Part shown: in pieces, positions 23,065-30,443 of the stretch | Layout of the letters: each line of letters starts with the position of its first letter | How positions within the stretch are numbered: the stretch's first letter is position 1 | Virus record (IMG/VR): IMGVR_UViG_3300037557_000087 | Coordinates: 1 to 34,506 of that record | From: a virus | Direction: 5' to 3' (one strand) | Length of the DNA stretch: 34,506 bases | Notes under the pieces: generated by a model | The model's input: the letters and a program-made list of their open reading frames with translations, nothing else | Told to the model about the DNA's origin: nothing | The model's database searches: none | Translations under genes and position numbers: made by a program

Positions 23065-23373
23065 ATGGAATTAAAACTAAAAGATTGGTTACCTGATGCC
23101 TTATGTAGAGGGTTGAAGGTTGAAACCATTAAGAAAGAATTGTGTTGGAAATGTCCAGTTAAGTTTGAATGTTTGTGGACAGCATTGGAGACAGACGACA
23201 GAGTTGGTGACCGTGCCACGTTTATAAGAGGTGGGTTGACTGCCAGTAAACGAGATGAAATATGGTACTGGAAAGATAGGAACATTAAAGACAGCTTCGA
23301 CATGTGTGTTGTTGAGATAGCAAGGAGTCAGTATGCAAGCGAAAGGAAACAAAAAGTTAGCGGCAATAGGTAA
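23065..23373 (+). CDS. WhiB-like iron-sulfur transcription regulator
   Basis: This 102-residue protein has the WhiB hallmark of four Cys (14, 27, 30, 36) that bind a [4Fe-4S] cluster: DALCRG, then ELCWKCPVKFECLWTAL. The block GDRATFIRGGLTASKRDE corresponds to the G-(V/I)-(W/R)-G-G turn and the basic DNA-contact region. WhiB proteins occur only in actinobacteria and their phages and act with the primary sigma factor; phage copies can dampen host whiB genes or alter host septation. The spacing between first and second Cys (12 residues) is short compared with most host WhiBs. AAGAAGGG lies before the ATG. Its end overlaps the next gene by 41 bases. Confidence 0.85.
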   Translation: MELKLKDWLPDALCRGLKVETIKKELCWKCPVKFECLWTALETDDRVGDRATFIRGGLTASKRDEIWYWKDRNIKDSFDMCVVEIARSQYASERKQKVSGNR

Positions 23374-23623
23374 GGCTACTAATGTATTCGCTTCAAACAT
23401 TAGACGTAAACCGTTGGCTAATAAGTTGGATCATGCCAGAGTATTAGCTTTCATTAGAGAACTGAGAGACATTATGAGTGCAATGCCTCATGAGTCTCAA
23501 CGTGTGGTAGACTATAAGCCAGTAGAATATACTGATGCATTGTCTGCTGAAGAAAATAAAAAGCGCATAGCTGAAGTTCGCGCACAACTTAAAAGGAATA
23601 AAAATTATGAGAATGGAAAGTAA
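23333..23623 (+). CDS. Small basic hypothetical protein (96 aa)
   Basis: It begins inside the last 41 bases of the WhiB-like gene with AAGGAG five bases before the ATG, so both are probably translated. The N-terminus is basic (MQAKGNKKLAAIGKATNVFA) with IRRKPLANKL, and the C-terminus is a charged helix (SAEENKKRIAEVRAQLKRNK). It may bind nucleic acid. No family is recognised. The last 17 bases overlap the DUF932 gene. Confidence 0.75.
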   Translation: MQAKGNKKLAAIGKATNVFASNIRRKPLANKLDHARVLAFIRELRDIMSAMPHESQRVVDYKPVEYTDALSAEENKKRIAEVRAQLKRNKNYENGK

Positions 23624-24584
23624 TTTCCGTGACCAGATGATTAAGTCTGGCACTAAGAAATCTGCTCACGAATATTTAACTGAGCATGGCGGTGACTTTG
23701 AAGTATGGTATAACAAGGCTGGTTACTACACCTTTGAGAATGGGTTCGTAGTTCCAGAGGCACCAACAACAAGGCATCATCAGGATGAACCTGAACCACA
23801 GTTTAGATGGGTGATAAGGAAAGACAACGATGAACCCATTGGGATTCATGGTCCGGGGTACAGTCAGAATGAAAGCTATACATTTGTAGCTGACATGATG
23901 GAGTCCTTCTTACCTGAGAGTACAACAGGATGTGCTGTGCTTGATGGTGGTAGGAGATTGTTCATGACTCAAAGCATAGGTGAGCCTATTGATTTAGGTG
24001 GTGGTGATGTTATCAAACCTGAGATTGCGTGGACTGCATCGTTTGATGGTACGTGGTCAACAGGTGTGTATGATTTCACGACTCGTGTGTTCTGTTCAAA
24101 CATGTTGATGATGGGTACTGCTTTGTTTAAAGCTAGGCGTACTGACCAGCATGATATCACTGCTGAGTATCGTTCAAAGATATTGGGTGATGCGATGGCT
24201 CATGCTGAGACTATGAAACGTATAGCTGTGACGTTGAAGGATCAGTCGTACACTGATGAACAGTTCCAGATATTAATTAAGCAATTAATACCTGAACCTA
24301 AGACTAAATTTAGAGGCAGTTTTCCTATAGAGCCTCATCATAAATCAGTTGAAAGTTATAAAGAAAAAATGTATTGGTTTAATAATGAATGGCGTAGAGA
24401 GACAGAGACTTGGGATGCTAAGAACAAGTGGCTTGCTTACAATGCTATTCAAGGTGCTGAACAGCATCATATAAATCTAGGTCAACGTGGTAATCAGGTA
24501 GCTAAGAATACACGTTCATTAATTAAAGCTGTTGAGGGTAAGACACCCTTAGCTAAGAAAACATTGGAGTTATTAAATGTCTAG
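23607..24584 (+). CDS. DUF932 (phage/plasmid-like) protein
   Basis: This 325-residue protein has the core of the DUF932/TIGR03299 family: WVIRKDNDEPIGIHGPGY, then a 'FDGTWSTGVYDFTTRVFCSN' region (147-166) leading into MLMMGTALFKARRT. In that family the 'T-R-(V/I)-(V/F)-C-x-N-x-(L/M)-x-x' motif is conserved. It is widely found in phages and conjugative plasmids next to SSB and recombination genes, but its biochemistry is not established. Here it sits between ssb/whiB and a Cas4-like nuclease, the usual company. The first ATG at 23607 overlaps the preceding gene; the next one at 23613 is also possible. Confidence 0.85.
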   Translation: MRMESNFRDQMIKSGTKKSAHEYLTEHGGDFEVWYNKAGYYTFENGFVVPEAPTTRHHQDEPEPQFRWVIRKDNDEPIGIHGPGYSQNESYTFVADMMESFLPESTTGCAVLDGGRRLFMTQSIGEPIDLGGGDVIKPEIAWTASFDGTWSTGVYDFTTRVFCSNMLMMGTALFKARRTDQHDITAEYRSKILGDAMAHAETMKRIAVTLKDQSYTDEQFQILIKQLIPEPKTKFRGSFPIEPHHKSVESYKEKMYWFNNEWRRETETWDAKNKWLAYNAIQGAEQHHINLGQRGNQVAKNTRSLIKAVEGKTPLAKKTLELLNV

Positions 24585-24828
24585 ACAATTAACAGATCAA
24601 GAAGCTATCAGGCTTATTAAAGAAAATCCTGATGCAAGGATGAGATATGACTGGAATGAATGGTTAGATGGTAATTGGCATTACGTATTTAAACATGTTG
24701 ATTACGCATGTTCTGATGTTTCATTTAGGAATTTGCTTTACACACAAGTAAAGCACGTTGGTAGTATTAAAACAGTAAAAATGGAGGATGGATTCCTCAT
24801 AAAGAAAGTAGGTCGGGGATGCATTTAG
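24577..24828 (+). CDS. Hypothetical protein (83 aa)
   Basis: It starts within the last eight bases of the DUF932 gene and ends ten bases inside the nuclease gene. It contains a helical N-terminus (TDQEAIRLIKENPDARMRYD) and Trp/Tyr-rich middle (WNEWLDGNWHYVFKHVDYAC). The C-terminus is basic. No family is recognised. Its position between DUF932 and the nuclease suggests a shared DNA-processing role. Confidence 0.75.
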   Translation: MSRQLTDQEAIRLIKENPDARMRYDWNEWLDGNWHYVFKHVDYACSDVSFRNLLYTQVKHVGSIKTVKMEDGFLIKKVGRGCI

Positions 24829-25661
24829 CAGAAACAAATAATAGATTAGTTGTACATCGTATAGCTGAAGCGTGGGCTGAAGGTAATGAAGCACCATCAC
24901 AGCCTGATGAAACTAAATGGCGTGGCTCATGGGCTGGTATGTGTGCAAGAAAGATTGCGTACATGGTTGCTGATGTGCCTGAAACTAATCCACCTAGTAC
25001 TGCTGACATATGGCGTATGGGATTGGGATCTGTAGTACATGAGTTGCTGAAACCTGCCATTGAAAAATGGATAGGTTCAGATACCACACTGAATGCAGAA
25101 GAAGAAATCAACGTAGTATTAGGTGAGCATGGTCACGGTCATGTTGATCTTGTATTAGAAACTGAAGATGGTAAGACAGTGGTTGTTGAGTTGAAAACAA
25201 TCAACGGCTTTGGTTACAAGATGGCTATTGAGAAGGGGGAGGGGCCTCGACACAACGCTGTGTTGCAAGGTTCTATGTATGCTCGTGCTTTGAACGCTGA
25301 CTATCTAGTCATTGCTTACTTGTCATTAGAGAACATAGCTCCGGGTCGTGCCGCTAAGTTTGGGCTTGATGATATAGGTAGGTTCGCCGCTGAGTGGCAT
25401 CTAACACCTGATGAATTCTTTCCTCTTGCTGAACAGGAGATGGCAAGGATAGAAGGTATAGCTTTAGCTACTGAAGCTGACGGACCACAATCTGTGCCTC
25501 GTAGGTTCTCGCATTCTGATCCTGATATCCCTTTCCCTGCTGAGATAGATGATCCAAGCAAGGGACTATGGGTTGATGGTACAAGTTACGGCAAGGTGTG
25601 GCAATGCAACTATTGCAACCATCAAGATCAGTGTGTAAAGGATAAAGCTAGTGGATTCTAA
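24819..25661 (+). CDS. Cas4-like / RecB-type PD-(D/E)XK nuclease with probable Fe-S cluster
   Basis: This 280-residue protein shows the RecB/Cas4 nuclease order: H74 (GSVVHELL), D110 (GHGHVDLVLE), E124 and K126 (VVVELKT), then Q150 and Y154 (LQGSMYARAL), all metal or catalytic positions in PD-(D/E)XK exonucleases. One Cys near the N-terminus (C42, MCARKIAY) and three at the C-terminus (C263, C266, C272; CNYCNHQDQC) form the split four-Cys pattern that binds a [4Fe-4S] cluster in Cas4 and AddB. It should process DNA ends for recombination or replication. No CRISPR array or Cas1/Cas2 is present, so a CRISPR role is not indicated. Phage Cas4-like nucleases commonly stand alone, as here. Confidence 0.88.
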   Translation: MHLAETNNRLVVHRIAEAWAEGNEAPSQPDETKWRGSWAGMCARKIAYMVADVPETNPPSTADIWRMGLGSVVHELLKPAIEKWIGSDTTLNAEEEINVVLGEHGHGHVDLVLETEDGKTVVVELKTINGFGYKMAIEKGEGPRHNAVLQGSMYARALNADYLVIAYLSLENIAPGRAAKFGLDDIGRFAAEWHLTPDEFFPLAEQEMARIEGIALATEADGPQSVPRRFSHSDPDIPFPAEIDDPSKGLWVDGTSYGKVWQCNYCNHQDQCVKDKASGF

Positions 25662-25941
25662 GAGTGGGTTCCTTGTCATTGATTGGATAACAGGTGATGA
25701 CAAGTGGGAAGAAGTAGGTGCGTTAGATTACTGGCAGGCTAGTGCTATAGTGGATGCATTGAAGACATATAAAGCAGAGTTGTATGGTCAACTTACTTAT
25801 TATAAAGCTAAGAAAGATAACGAAGCAGACGGATTGTATGTGCTTGAGCAGAGATACAAGGCGGCTGAAGAAACATCCGAGCTTATGTTTAATGTAGTTA
25901 AAAAGATGAGGGGATATTATAAAGAAAATGAAACCAATTAA
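25651..25941 (+). CDS. Small helical protein, GTG start
   Basis: It starts at GTG 25651, inside the end of the nuclease gene, and overlaps the next gene by 14 bases. After a short strand-like segment (FLVIDWITGDDKWEEVG) the rest is a long helix with coiled-coil character (KTYKAELYGQLTYYKAKKDN...LEQRYKAAEETSELMFNVV). A helical adaptor or oligomerisation role is possible. No family is recognised. Confidence 0.72.
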   Translation: MDSKSGFLVIDWITGDDKWEEVGALDYWQASAIVDALKTYKAELYGQLTYYKAKKDNEADGLYVLEQRYKAAEETSELMFNVVKKMRGYYKENETN

Positions 25942-26761
25942 ACCTATCCAAGATCTGGGACGGACACCAGAGCATGGTCGTATTAGGTTAGGGGTAAAGA
26001 CGGAACGTGCCATGAAAAGTCTTGACACGTTTCGTTTTACTTCTCCCGATAAAGAAGCCATAGAACAAATAGCAGATGCTCATGGTGGTGGTGTAAAGAG
26101 TTGGACTCCACCTAAATCTAAACAACAACAGTGGGAAGTTATTACTACTTCATCTGAGATACGGGTGTATCTGCCTCCGAACAGCATTGATGTGTGGTAT
26201 GAACAGTGGTCTGGTGGTGGTTGTCAACGTCGTTGCGATGGCGTGAGTGTGGATGTTCCGGTGAAAACTCCAGATGGCATGGACACTGACAGTGTTCCTT
26301 GTTTGTGTGATCTTGAGAAGTCAATGGTCTGCGCTCCTTATACTAGGTTACGTGTGGTCCTCCCCGATATTAGATTCGGAGGGGTATGGAGACTAGAGTC
26401 TAAGGGATGGAATGCGGCTAATGAAATGCCAGGAATGGCTGGAATGTTAAGTCAGTTACAGAGTATAGGGTTAGCTGAGGCTGTGCTATCGTTAGAGAAG
26501 AGGACTAAGGTATCTGGTGGACAGACCAGACACTTTGTTGTTCCTCGCTTGTCGATGGACACGTCGCCTCAAGAGTTGCTTGAAGGGAAGGGTCTGGCAT
26601 CGGCGCTGGATTCACCCCCTCGGCCAGCGCCGGTGCTTGCATTGGAAGCTGAAGTTATTGAAGCTGAGATAGTACAAGAAGGGTGGGATATACCACCAGC
26701 AGGTGTAGCTGTTAAGAAGAATCCGAATGGTTCTCCCAAATATATTCCGGCAGATGCATAA
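25928..26761 (+). CDS. phiC31 gp3-like (recombination directionality factor family) protein
   Basis: This 277-residue protein matches the order I recall for the gp3-like family, whose founder is the phiC31 recombination directionality factor that turns its serine integrase from integration to excision. The blocks are PIQDLGRTPEHGRIRLG (N-terminus), DTFRFTSPDKEAIEQIA, VYLPPNSIDVWYEQWSGGGC, QRRCDGV, PCLCDLE with further Cys (99, 103, 125, 127, 135), and VVLPDIRFGGVWRLESKGWN. The five clustered Cys suggest a zinc-binding or structural knot. The C-terminal ~70 residues are Pro/Ala/Glu-rich and variable. No integrase or attachment site is visible in this window, so an alternative role in replication is likely; family members are also found in lytic phages. 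It overlaps both neighbours. Confidence 0.85.
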   Translation: MKPIKPIQDLGRTPEHGRIRLGVKTERAMKSLDTFRFTSPDKEAIEQIADAHGGGVKSWTPPKSKQQQWEVITTSSEIRVYLPPNSIDVWYEQWSGGGCQRRCDGVSVDVPVKTPDGMDTDSVPCLCDLEKSMVCAPYTRLRVVLPDIRFGGVWRLESKGWNAANEMPGMAGMLSQLQSIGLAEAVLSLEKRTKVSGGQTRHFVVPRLSMDTSPQELLEGKGLASALDSPPRPAPVLALEAEVIEAEIVQEGWDIPPAGVAVKKNPNGSPKYIPADA

Positions 26762-27120
26762 TGGCTGATATATATGGGAAAGGTGCGAAGGGTAGAGCCA
26801 CTAGATTACACGCATTAATTACTAGAGATTTTGGTAAATGTATGAACTGTGGTAATACTAATGCGTTGCAATGCGCTCATATTATTTCACGTAAGTATGC
26901 TCAAACACGTACTGATTTAGATAACGCTTTCTGTTTGTGTGCATCATGTCACATGACGTTCACTGACAATCCTGTTGAGTTCGGCAAGTTCACTATCGAA
27001 CAAATAGGTGAAGAGAACTACTATGCGCTCTATCGCAAAAAGGAAGTGATAGCTAAGATGGATTGGGAAGTAGAAGCCAAACGCTTAAGAGACATAGCAA
27101 AGGAGATGGGTCTTGTCTGA
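26761..27120 (+). CDS. HNH-family nuclease
   Basis: This 119-residue protein has zinc-binding CMNC (27-30) and CASC (60-63) pairs, H40 in QCAHIISRKY, N55 in TDLDNAF and H64 right after the second pair, which is the HNH order with a treble-clef zinc site. The 'C-A-H-I-I-S-R-K-Y...T-R-x-D' pattern resembles phage HNH proteins and the NinG/Ref type of recombination nuclease. It starts by TAATG overlap with the gp3-like gene. It could nick DNA at packaging or recombination sites. It is not next to the terminase, so a packaging role is less likely. Confidence 0.83.
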   Translation: MADIYGKGAKGRATRLHALITRDFGKCMNCGNTNALQCAHIISRKYAQTRTDLDNAFCLCASCHMTFTDNPVEFGKFTIEQIGEENYYALYRKKEVIAKMDWEVEAKRLRDIAKEMGLV

Positions 27121-27355
27121 AGATGATTTTGATTACGTGGATAGAGACTATGAATTAGAAGAACCACTCGCCGCTAATCTAATGTTGGATGCTGATACCC
27201 GATTATGGAAACTAGAGTTGCAAGGTCCTGCCTCTATGATCTTATTCTTTTTATTAGACCATAGTGAATCAAGTATTACTAACAAGTTATGGACTGAAGC
27301 TAAGTTCGATCAAATGATAAAGTATGATCTGGGTGAATTAAATGACGATGCATAA
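27113..27355 (+). CDS. Small acidic protein, TTG start
   Basis: The frame starts at TTG 27113 within the last eight bases of the HNH gene, with AGGAGATGG upstream. The 80-residue product is very acidic at its start (SEDDFDYVDRDYELEEPLAA), then has a hydrophobic segment ASMILFFLLDH and a helical end. The short hydrophobic stretch is too short for a sure membrane segment. No family is recognised. A possible small regulator or inhibitor. Confidence 0.68.
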   Translation: MSEDDFDYVDRDYELEEPLAANLMLDADTRLWKLELQGPASMILFFLLDHSESSITNKLWTEAKFDQMIKYDLGELNDDA

Positions 27356-27491
27356 CCCGACAGGTAGAACTAGGGATTATGTAAAGTGTTGGAACTGTGA
27401 CGGTTATATAGGTAAGAACATATTAAAGAGTGAAGATTTCGATAACATATGTCCCCTGTGTAACGCCTCTCCGCTAATCGTCGACAAGTAA
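27342..27491 (+). CDS. Small zinc-ribbon protein (49 aa) at the convergent junction
   Basis: ATG at 27342 lies in the end of the preceding gene, and GGGTGA is upstream. The product (MTMHNPTGRTRDYVKCWNCD...) has CWNC (16-19) and CPLC (37-40), a compact zinc ribbon. Its last 18 bases overlap the end of the leftward metallophosphoesterase gene (27474-27491), so the two convergent blocks share their ends with no room for a separate terminator. Confidence 0.65.
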   Translation: MTMHNPTGRTRDYVKCWNCDGYIGKNILKSEDFDNICPLCNASPLIVDK

Positions 27492-28529
27492 AGCTGTCTG
27501 CCAAAGCACACCCTTACCCGGAACGTTAATCCATAGTGCTTGTTGTGGTGCCTCGAAAGCAAAGTTACCTATCGAAGCGTACTCATCGTAACCTTTAAGG
27601 CTACCATTCAATAGGAACCCTGATGATGGTGCCATGATTAGTTGATGGAAGTGTCCTAGTACCATGTAATCGAAGTCAGTGTTCTGTCGTTTGCGTGCCA
27701 CCATTCTCATGAGTGGAGGCCAGATGCCACCGATACCACCGCCGCCTTTAGCTTGGTCACCGTGTGTAAGTAGGTAAGTTGTGTCTTGTACTTTGACCAT
27801 AAGGTCAGCTCCGGGGGCTACATCGAATGTGACCTTGTCGTTATCAATGAACCGTTGCTCTAATGTTTTAGATAGAAACCAATCGAAGTTATCTTTGACT
27901 CTCAGCTTGTGTCTAGGTTTACGGCTACGTCTACCATGATTACCTACCACGCATGGTATGTGTACATAGTTGAAGTGTTCAGCTAATAGATTGATACCTG
28001 CCGCTACTTGTTCAGTCCAGAAAACAACTGATGCGAGCATAGTATCTTCGTTAGTTTCAGATAGTTCTTCGTGTATGTCACCTGAGAATATGTCACCGCC
28101 TAAGAATAGGACTATGCCTTCGTAATCTATACCAGTTATGTATTCGTTAGTGAGTAGTATTACTTTTTGGAAGTAAGCTTCGAGTCTTTTAACAGCTATC
28201 TCTCTGTTGTACTCGTTGCGGAACTGTATCTCTTCAGGTTTAACTACCTCATCAAAGTGTGTGTCAGATAGTATTGTGCATACCACACCTGTTGATTTCT
28301 TTTTCTTTTTAGTTAACCATGTTGGTGGTTTGTAATCTGCTTTAGATAACTGGGTAAGGAGATGGCTTCTTAACTCTGCTTCGTCTAAAGCTTCTTCAAG
28401 TTCTTTAACTTGACCTTTAAATATATCCCGTTCAGTTTTAACCTTACTTACTTGTCTAGAAAGTTGGGTGATCTGTTGGATATCTGCGCCATCTAAGGCG
28501 TAATCCGCTAAGGACTTAGCGTCGGTCAC
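27474..28529 (-). CDS. Calcineurin-like metallophosphoesterase with N-terminal coiled coil
   Basis: This 351-residue protein has all five metal-binding motifs of the metallophosphoesterase/Mre11-SbcD superfamily: SDTHFD (88-93), GGDIFSG (144-150), GNHGR (196-200), THGD (255-258) and GHFH (292-295). Residues ~15-65 form a coiled-coil-like helix (QLSRQVSKVKTERDIFKGQV...), and a Lys run (KKKKKS) separates it from the domain. The Asp of the usual GNHD is replaced by Gly-Arg, as often seen in Mre11-like phage enzymes. It is the last gene of the leftward late block after the lysis gene. Possible roles are a DNA-end nuclease or phosphodiesterase; the substrate is unknown. Confidence 0.88.
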   Translation of the reverse strand: MTDAKSLADYALDGADIQQITQLSRQVSKVKTERDIFKGQVKELEEALDEAELRSHLLTQLSKADYKPPTWLTKKKKKSTGVVCTILSDTHFDEVVKPEEIQFRNEYNREIAVKRLEAYFQKVILLTNEYITGIDYEGIVLFLGGDIFSGDIHEELSETNEDTMLASVVFWTEQVAAGINLLAEHFNYVHIPCVVGNHGRRSRKPRHKLRVKDNFDWFLSKTLEQRFIDNDKVTFDVAPGADLMVKVQDTTYLLTHGDQAKGGGGIGGIWPPLMRMVARKRQNTDFDYMVLGHFHQLIMAPSSGFLLNGSLKGYDEYASIGNFAFEAPQQALWINVPGKGVLWQTALLVDD

Positions 28530-28734
28530 GAGTAGAGAATGCCGCTACCTTGCCTTGTGTCACATCGTCATAGCCTAAAGATTGCAACCATTTAGTTATC
28601 ATTATCTTTCCTATGCCGTTGTTGGTACCATCCCAACATTCGTTGAACACACCATCAGGTAGAAGATCTATCCATGCTCCGGGCAACTTACGTCCTCTGG
28701 ACGCGGCGAATTCTTGTAAAGTTTCAGAGGCCAA
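28516..28734 (-). CDS. Small hypothetical protein, TTG start
   Basis: I start this at TTG 28734 because GGAGA lies six bases upstream (in the end of the endolysin gene), giving an 11-base overlap. An upstream ATG (28788) would overlap the endolysin by 65 bases without a clear ribosome site. The 72-residue product contains GAWIDLLPDGVFNECWDGTN and a C-terminal helical block MITKWLQSLGYDDVT, then GKVAAFSTRDRR. No family is recognised. It could be a small regulator or a lysis accessory, but it lacks a transmembrane segment. Confidence 0.65.
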   Translation of the reverse strand: MASETLQEFAASRGRKLPGAWIDLLPDGVFNECWDGTNNGIGKIMITKWLQSLGYDDVTQGKVAAFSTRDRR

Positions 28735-29467
28735 TAGGTATCTCCGGTTTCCACATTGCAGTCCATGTCTTATAATCCATAGTCCCACTCTCTTTTAGTA
28801 GCATAGACCGTTGTAACATCAGCACCGCTCGTAGCGTTTTGCGTCCGTATACACCATCAGCTATTCCGCAATTAAAGTCTAACGAGTTGAGTTTCGATTG
28901 TGCAACCTTTACAATATCTCCTTTAGATCCTCGTCTAATTGGAGATGTAGCTATTTGCCTACCCATCTCATCTATGATCGCTTGAATGCCAGCCCAATTA
29001 ACCTCTGGTTCAGGTGGTTCTTCTGGTCTACCAAGGAACACTGAGCCACCTCTGTTAAACCAACTGTTGCCGTTACGTGGTTGGAAATGCCACCATTCTC
29101 CGTGAACTGTAGGTCGTATACCATACCTATGAGCAACACTTGTTACTTCATCTGTTGTTATACCCCGTTTAACTATACGAAAGTCAACTGCATATGAGTA
29201 TCCATCCGGTTGTTCTTGATGAAAGCTTCCTCGAAAGAAACCATCCGGTCTTTTCCAATCAGGATTCGCCGCAAGGTTACCCTTACCTCTCTTGTAACGG
29301 TCGTAGAGGGCCTTCTGAGCAGCGTATGACCTGCAACCTGAACATATACTTACTCTGTTACCTATGCGCCCGTCAGAGAAGAAATCTTCTAATCGTTGTA
29401 CAAATCTAGGGTGCAGTAAACTTAGATCTATACTCTCACTGGTCGTGGGGAGTAGGGGGTTGCTCAT
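28724..29467 (-). CDS. Endolysin: M15-family peptidase plus peptidoglycan-binding domain
   Basis: This 247-residue protein should cut peptide cross-links of the host wall. The N-terminal domain has the VanY/D,D-carboxypeptidase M15 zinc pattern: S81 and H83 (GSFHQ), D95 (YAVDFRI), E124 and H127 (HGEWWHFQP). A Cys-containing SGCRSYAAQKALYD segment is the usual helix before the active site. After a Pro/Glu linker (~148-157) the C-terminal ~65 residues (178-240: RRGSKGDIVKVAQSKLNSLD, GIADGVYGRKTLRAVLMLQR) form a PG_binding_1 domain. No signal peptide is seen, so export would rely on a holin, which I did not find nearby. It follows the tailspike gene with a 32-base overlap. Confidence 0.9.
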   Translation of the reverse strand: MSNPLLPTTSESIDLSLLHPRFVQRLEDFFSDGRIGNRVSICSGCRSYAAQKALYDRYKRGKGNLAANPDWKRPDGFFRGSFHQEQPDGYSYAVDFRIVKRGITTDEVTSVAHRYGIRPTVHGEWWHFQPRNGNSWFNRGGSVFLGRPEEPPEPEVNWAGIQAIIDEMGRQIATSPIRRGSKGDIVKVAQSKLNSLDFNCGIADGVYGRKTLRAVLMLQRSMLLKESGTMDYKTWTAMWKPEIPIGL

Positions 29468-30443
29468 GTATATCCTCTGGTTCAGCCGTTGGAATATATT
29501 CTAGAACAATTCTACCATCATTGTCACTAATATCTGTGTCAATCATATGCTGATCTTTACGTTCACCTATTACCATCCATTGACAAACTGTTCCTTCATC
29601 CCCAATAATAGTCAGCTTGCATTCATCTAACGACCATTCAACCAGCTTGCCTGATGCTGAAACCATAGACCAAGGGTTAGTGTTTAATGCTTTCCACGTG
29701 CCTTCAGTCATACCATACTGTTCATCCATGCAGATAGTTATTGGTTCTGCTCCGAGTGTCACAGTGCCTCTGTATATTAGATCAGCATACGGTCCCTCTA
29801 TGAATGAATGACGTAATCGTTTACCTTCTGTTACTGGGTGAGGTATATCAAATGACCCAGATCCTTTAGATAATGAGCCTGTAACAGCTAGATTACCTGA
29901 ACTATTAAGCGTTAGTAAAGCTGTCATTGAACCAGTATCAGGAGCGTCATACCAATAATGTGTATCAGCGTAATGAGCTATTAATTTGCTTCCATCTGCA
30001 TAATGTGACCAGTAAGTAACAGCTTCTCTACCATTAGTAGTACTACTATTTAATACACCACTAGCCCAGAAGCAACGACCACCATAACTTTGAGAGTTGT
30101 CGTACTCTCTACCCCACGCATAAGCACGAATGTTATCATTGTGCATTACTGGGGTACTCATTTGTATCTGAGCATAGTTACCGTAATTAGTAGGTGATGT
30201 AACAGCACCAGAAACAGAAGAAACAAAACCCTTATAGACTTGACTGTCATGCCCAGTATCAAACGATACATAACCGTAAGCATCAAGAGAATCAAACGGA
30301 TGATCTATTACACCAAGTTTTATACTACCGCCACCATCAGCCGATGAGCCTTTATATTCTGTGTAACCACCAGTACCCACACGTTGCTGTGATCTAGGTG
30401 AACGATCTTGATTAGGTAAAGAAGGAAAGAATCTAGGACGCAC
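29436..30443 (-). CDS. Tailspike/tail fibre with conserved C-terminal receptor-binding module
   Basis: The N-terminal ~30 residues (MRPRFFPSLPNQDRSPRSQQ) are basic and Pro-rich, probably for attachment. A middle beta-rich region has Ser/Gly/Tyr motifs and ends in LLTLNSSGNLAVTGSLSKGS. The C-terminal ~150 residues (SFDIPHPVTEGKRLRHSFIE, GPYADLIYRGTVTLGAEPIT, MDEQYGMTEGTWKALNTNPW, CQWMVIGERKDQHM) match a module shared by fibres and tailspikes of very many phages and prophages. There, 'P-H-P...L-x-H-S-F-x-E-G-P-x-A-D-x-x-Y-R-G' precedes a trimerisation/receptor domain. It is positioned between the probable nozzle and the endolysin, so it is probably the main adsorption fibre. Confidence 0.88.
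   Translation of the reverse strand: MRPRFFPSLPNQDRSPRSQQRVGTGGYTEYKGSSADGGGSIKLGVIDHPFDSLDAYGYVSFDTGHDSQVYKGFVSSVSGAVTSPTNYGNYAQIQMSTPVMHNDNIRAYAWGREYDNSQSYGGRCFWASGVLNSSTTNGREAVTYWSHYADGSKLIAHYADTHYWYDAPDTGSMTALLTLNSSGNLAVTGSLSKGSGSFDIPHPVTEGKRLRHSFIEGPYADLIYRGTVTLGAEPITICMDEQYGMTEGTWKALNTNPWSMVSASGKLVEWSLDECKLTIIGDEGTVCQWMVIGERKDQHMIDTDISDNDGRIVLEYIPTAEPEDIHEQPPTPHDQ

Noticed and set aside
24819-25661. CRISPR adaptation role for the Cas4-like gene
   Set aside because: No Cas1, Cas2 or array is in the window, and stand-alone Cas4/RecB-type nucleases are common in phages.
25928-26761. Evidence of a temperate lifestyle from the gp3-like gene
   Set aside because: No integrase, attachment site or repressor is visible, and gp3-like proteins occur in lytic phages, so lifestyle cannot be concluded.
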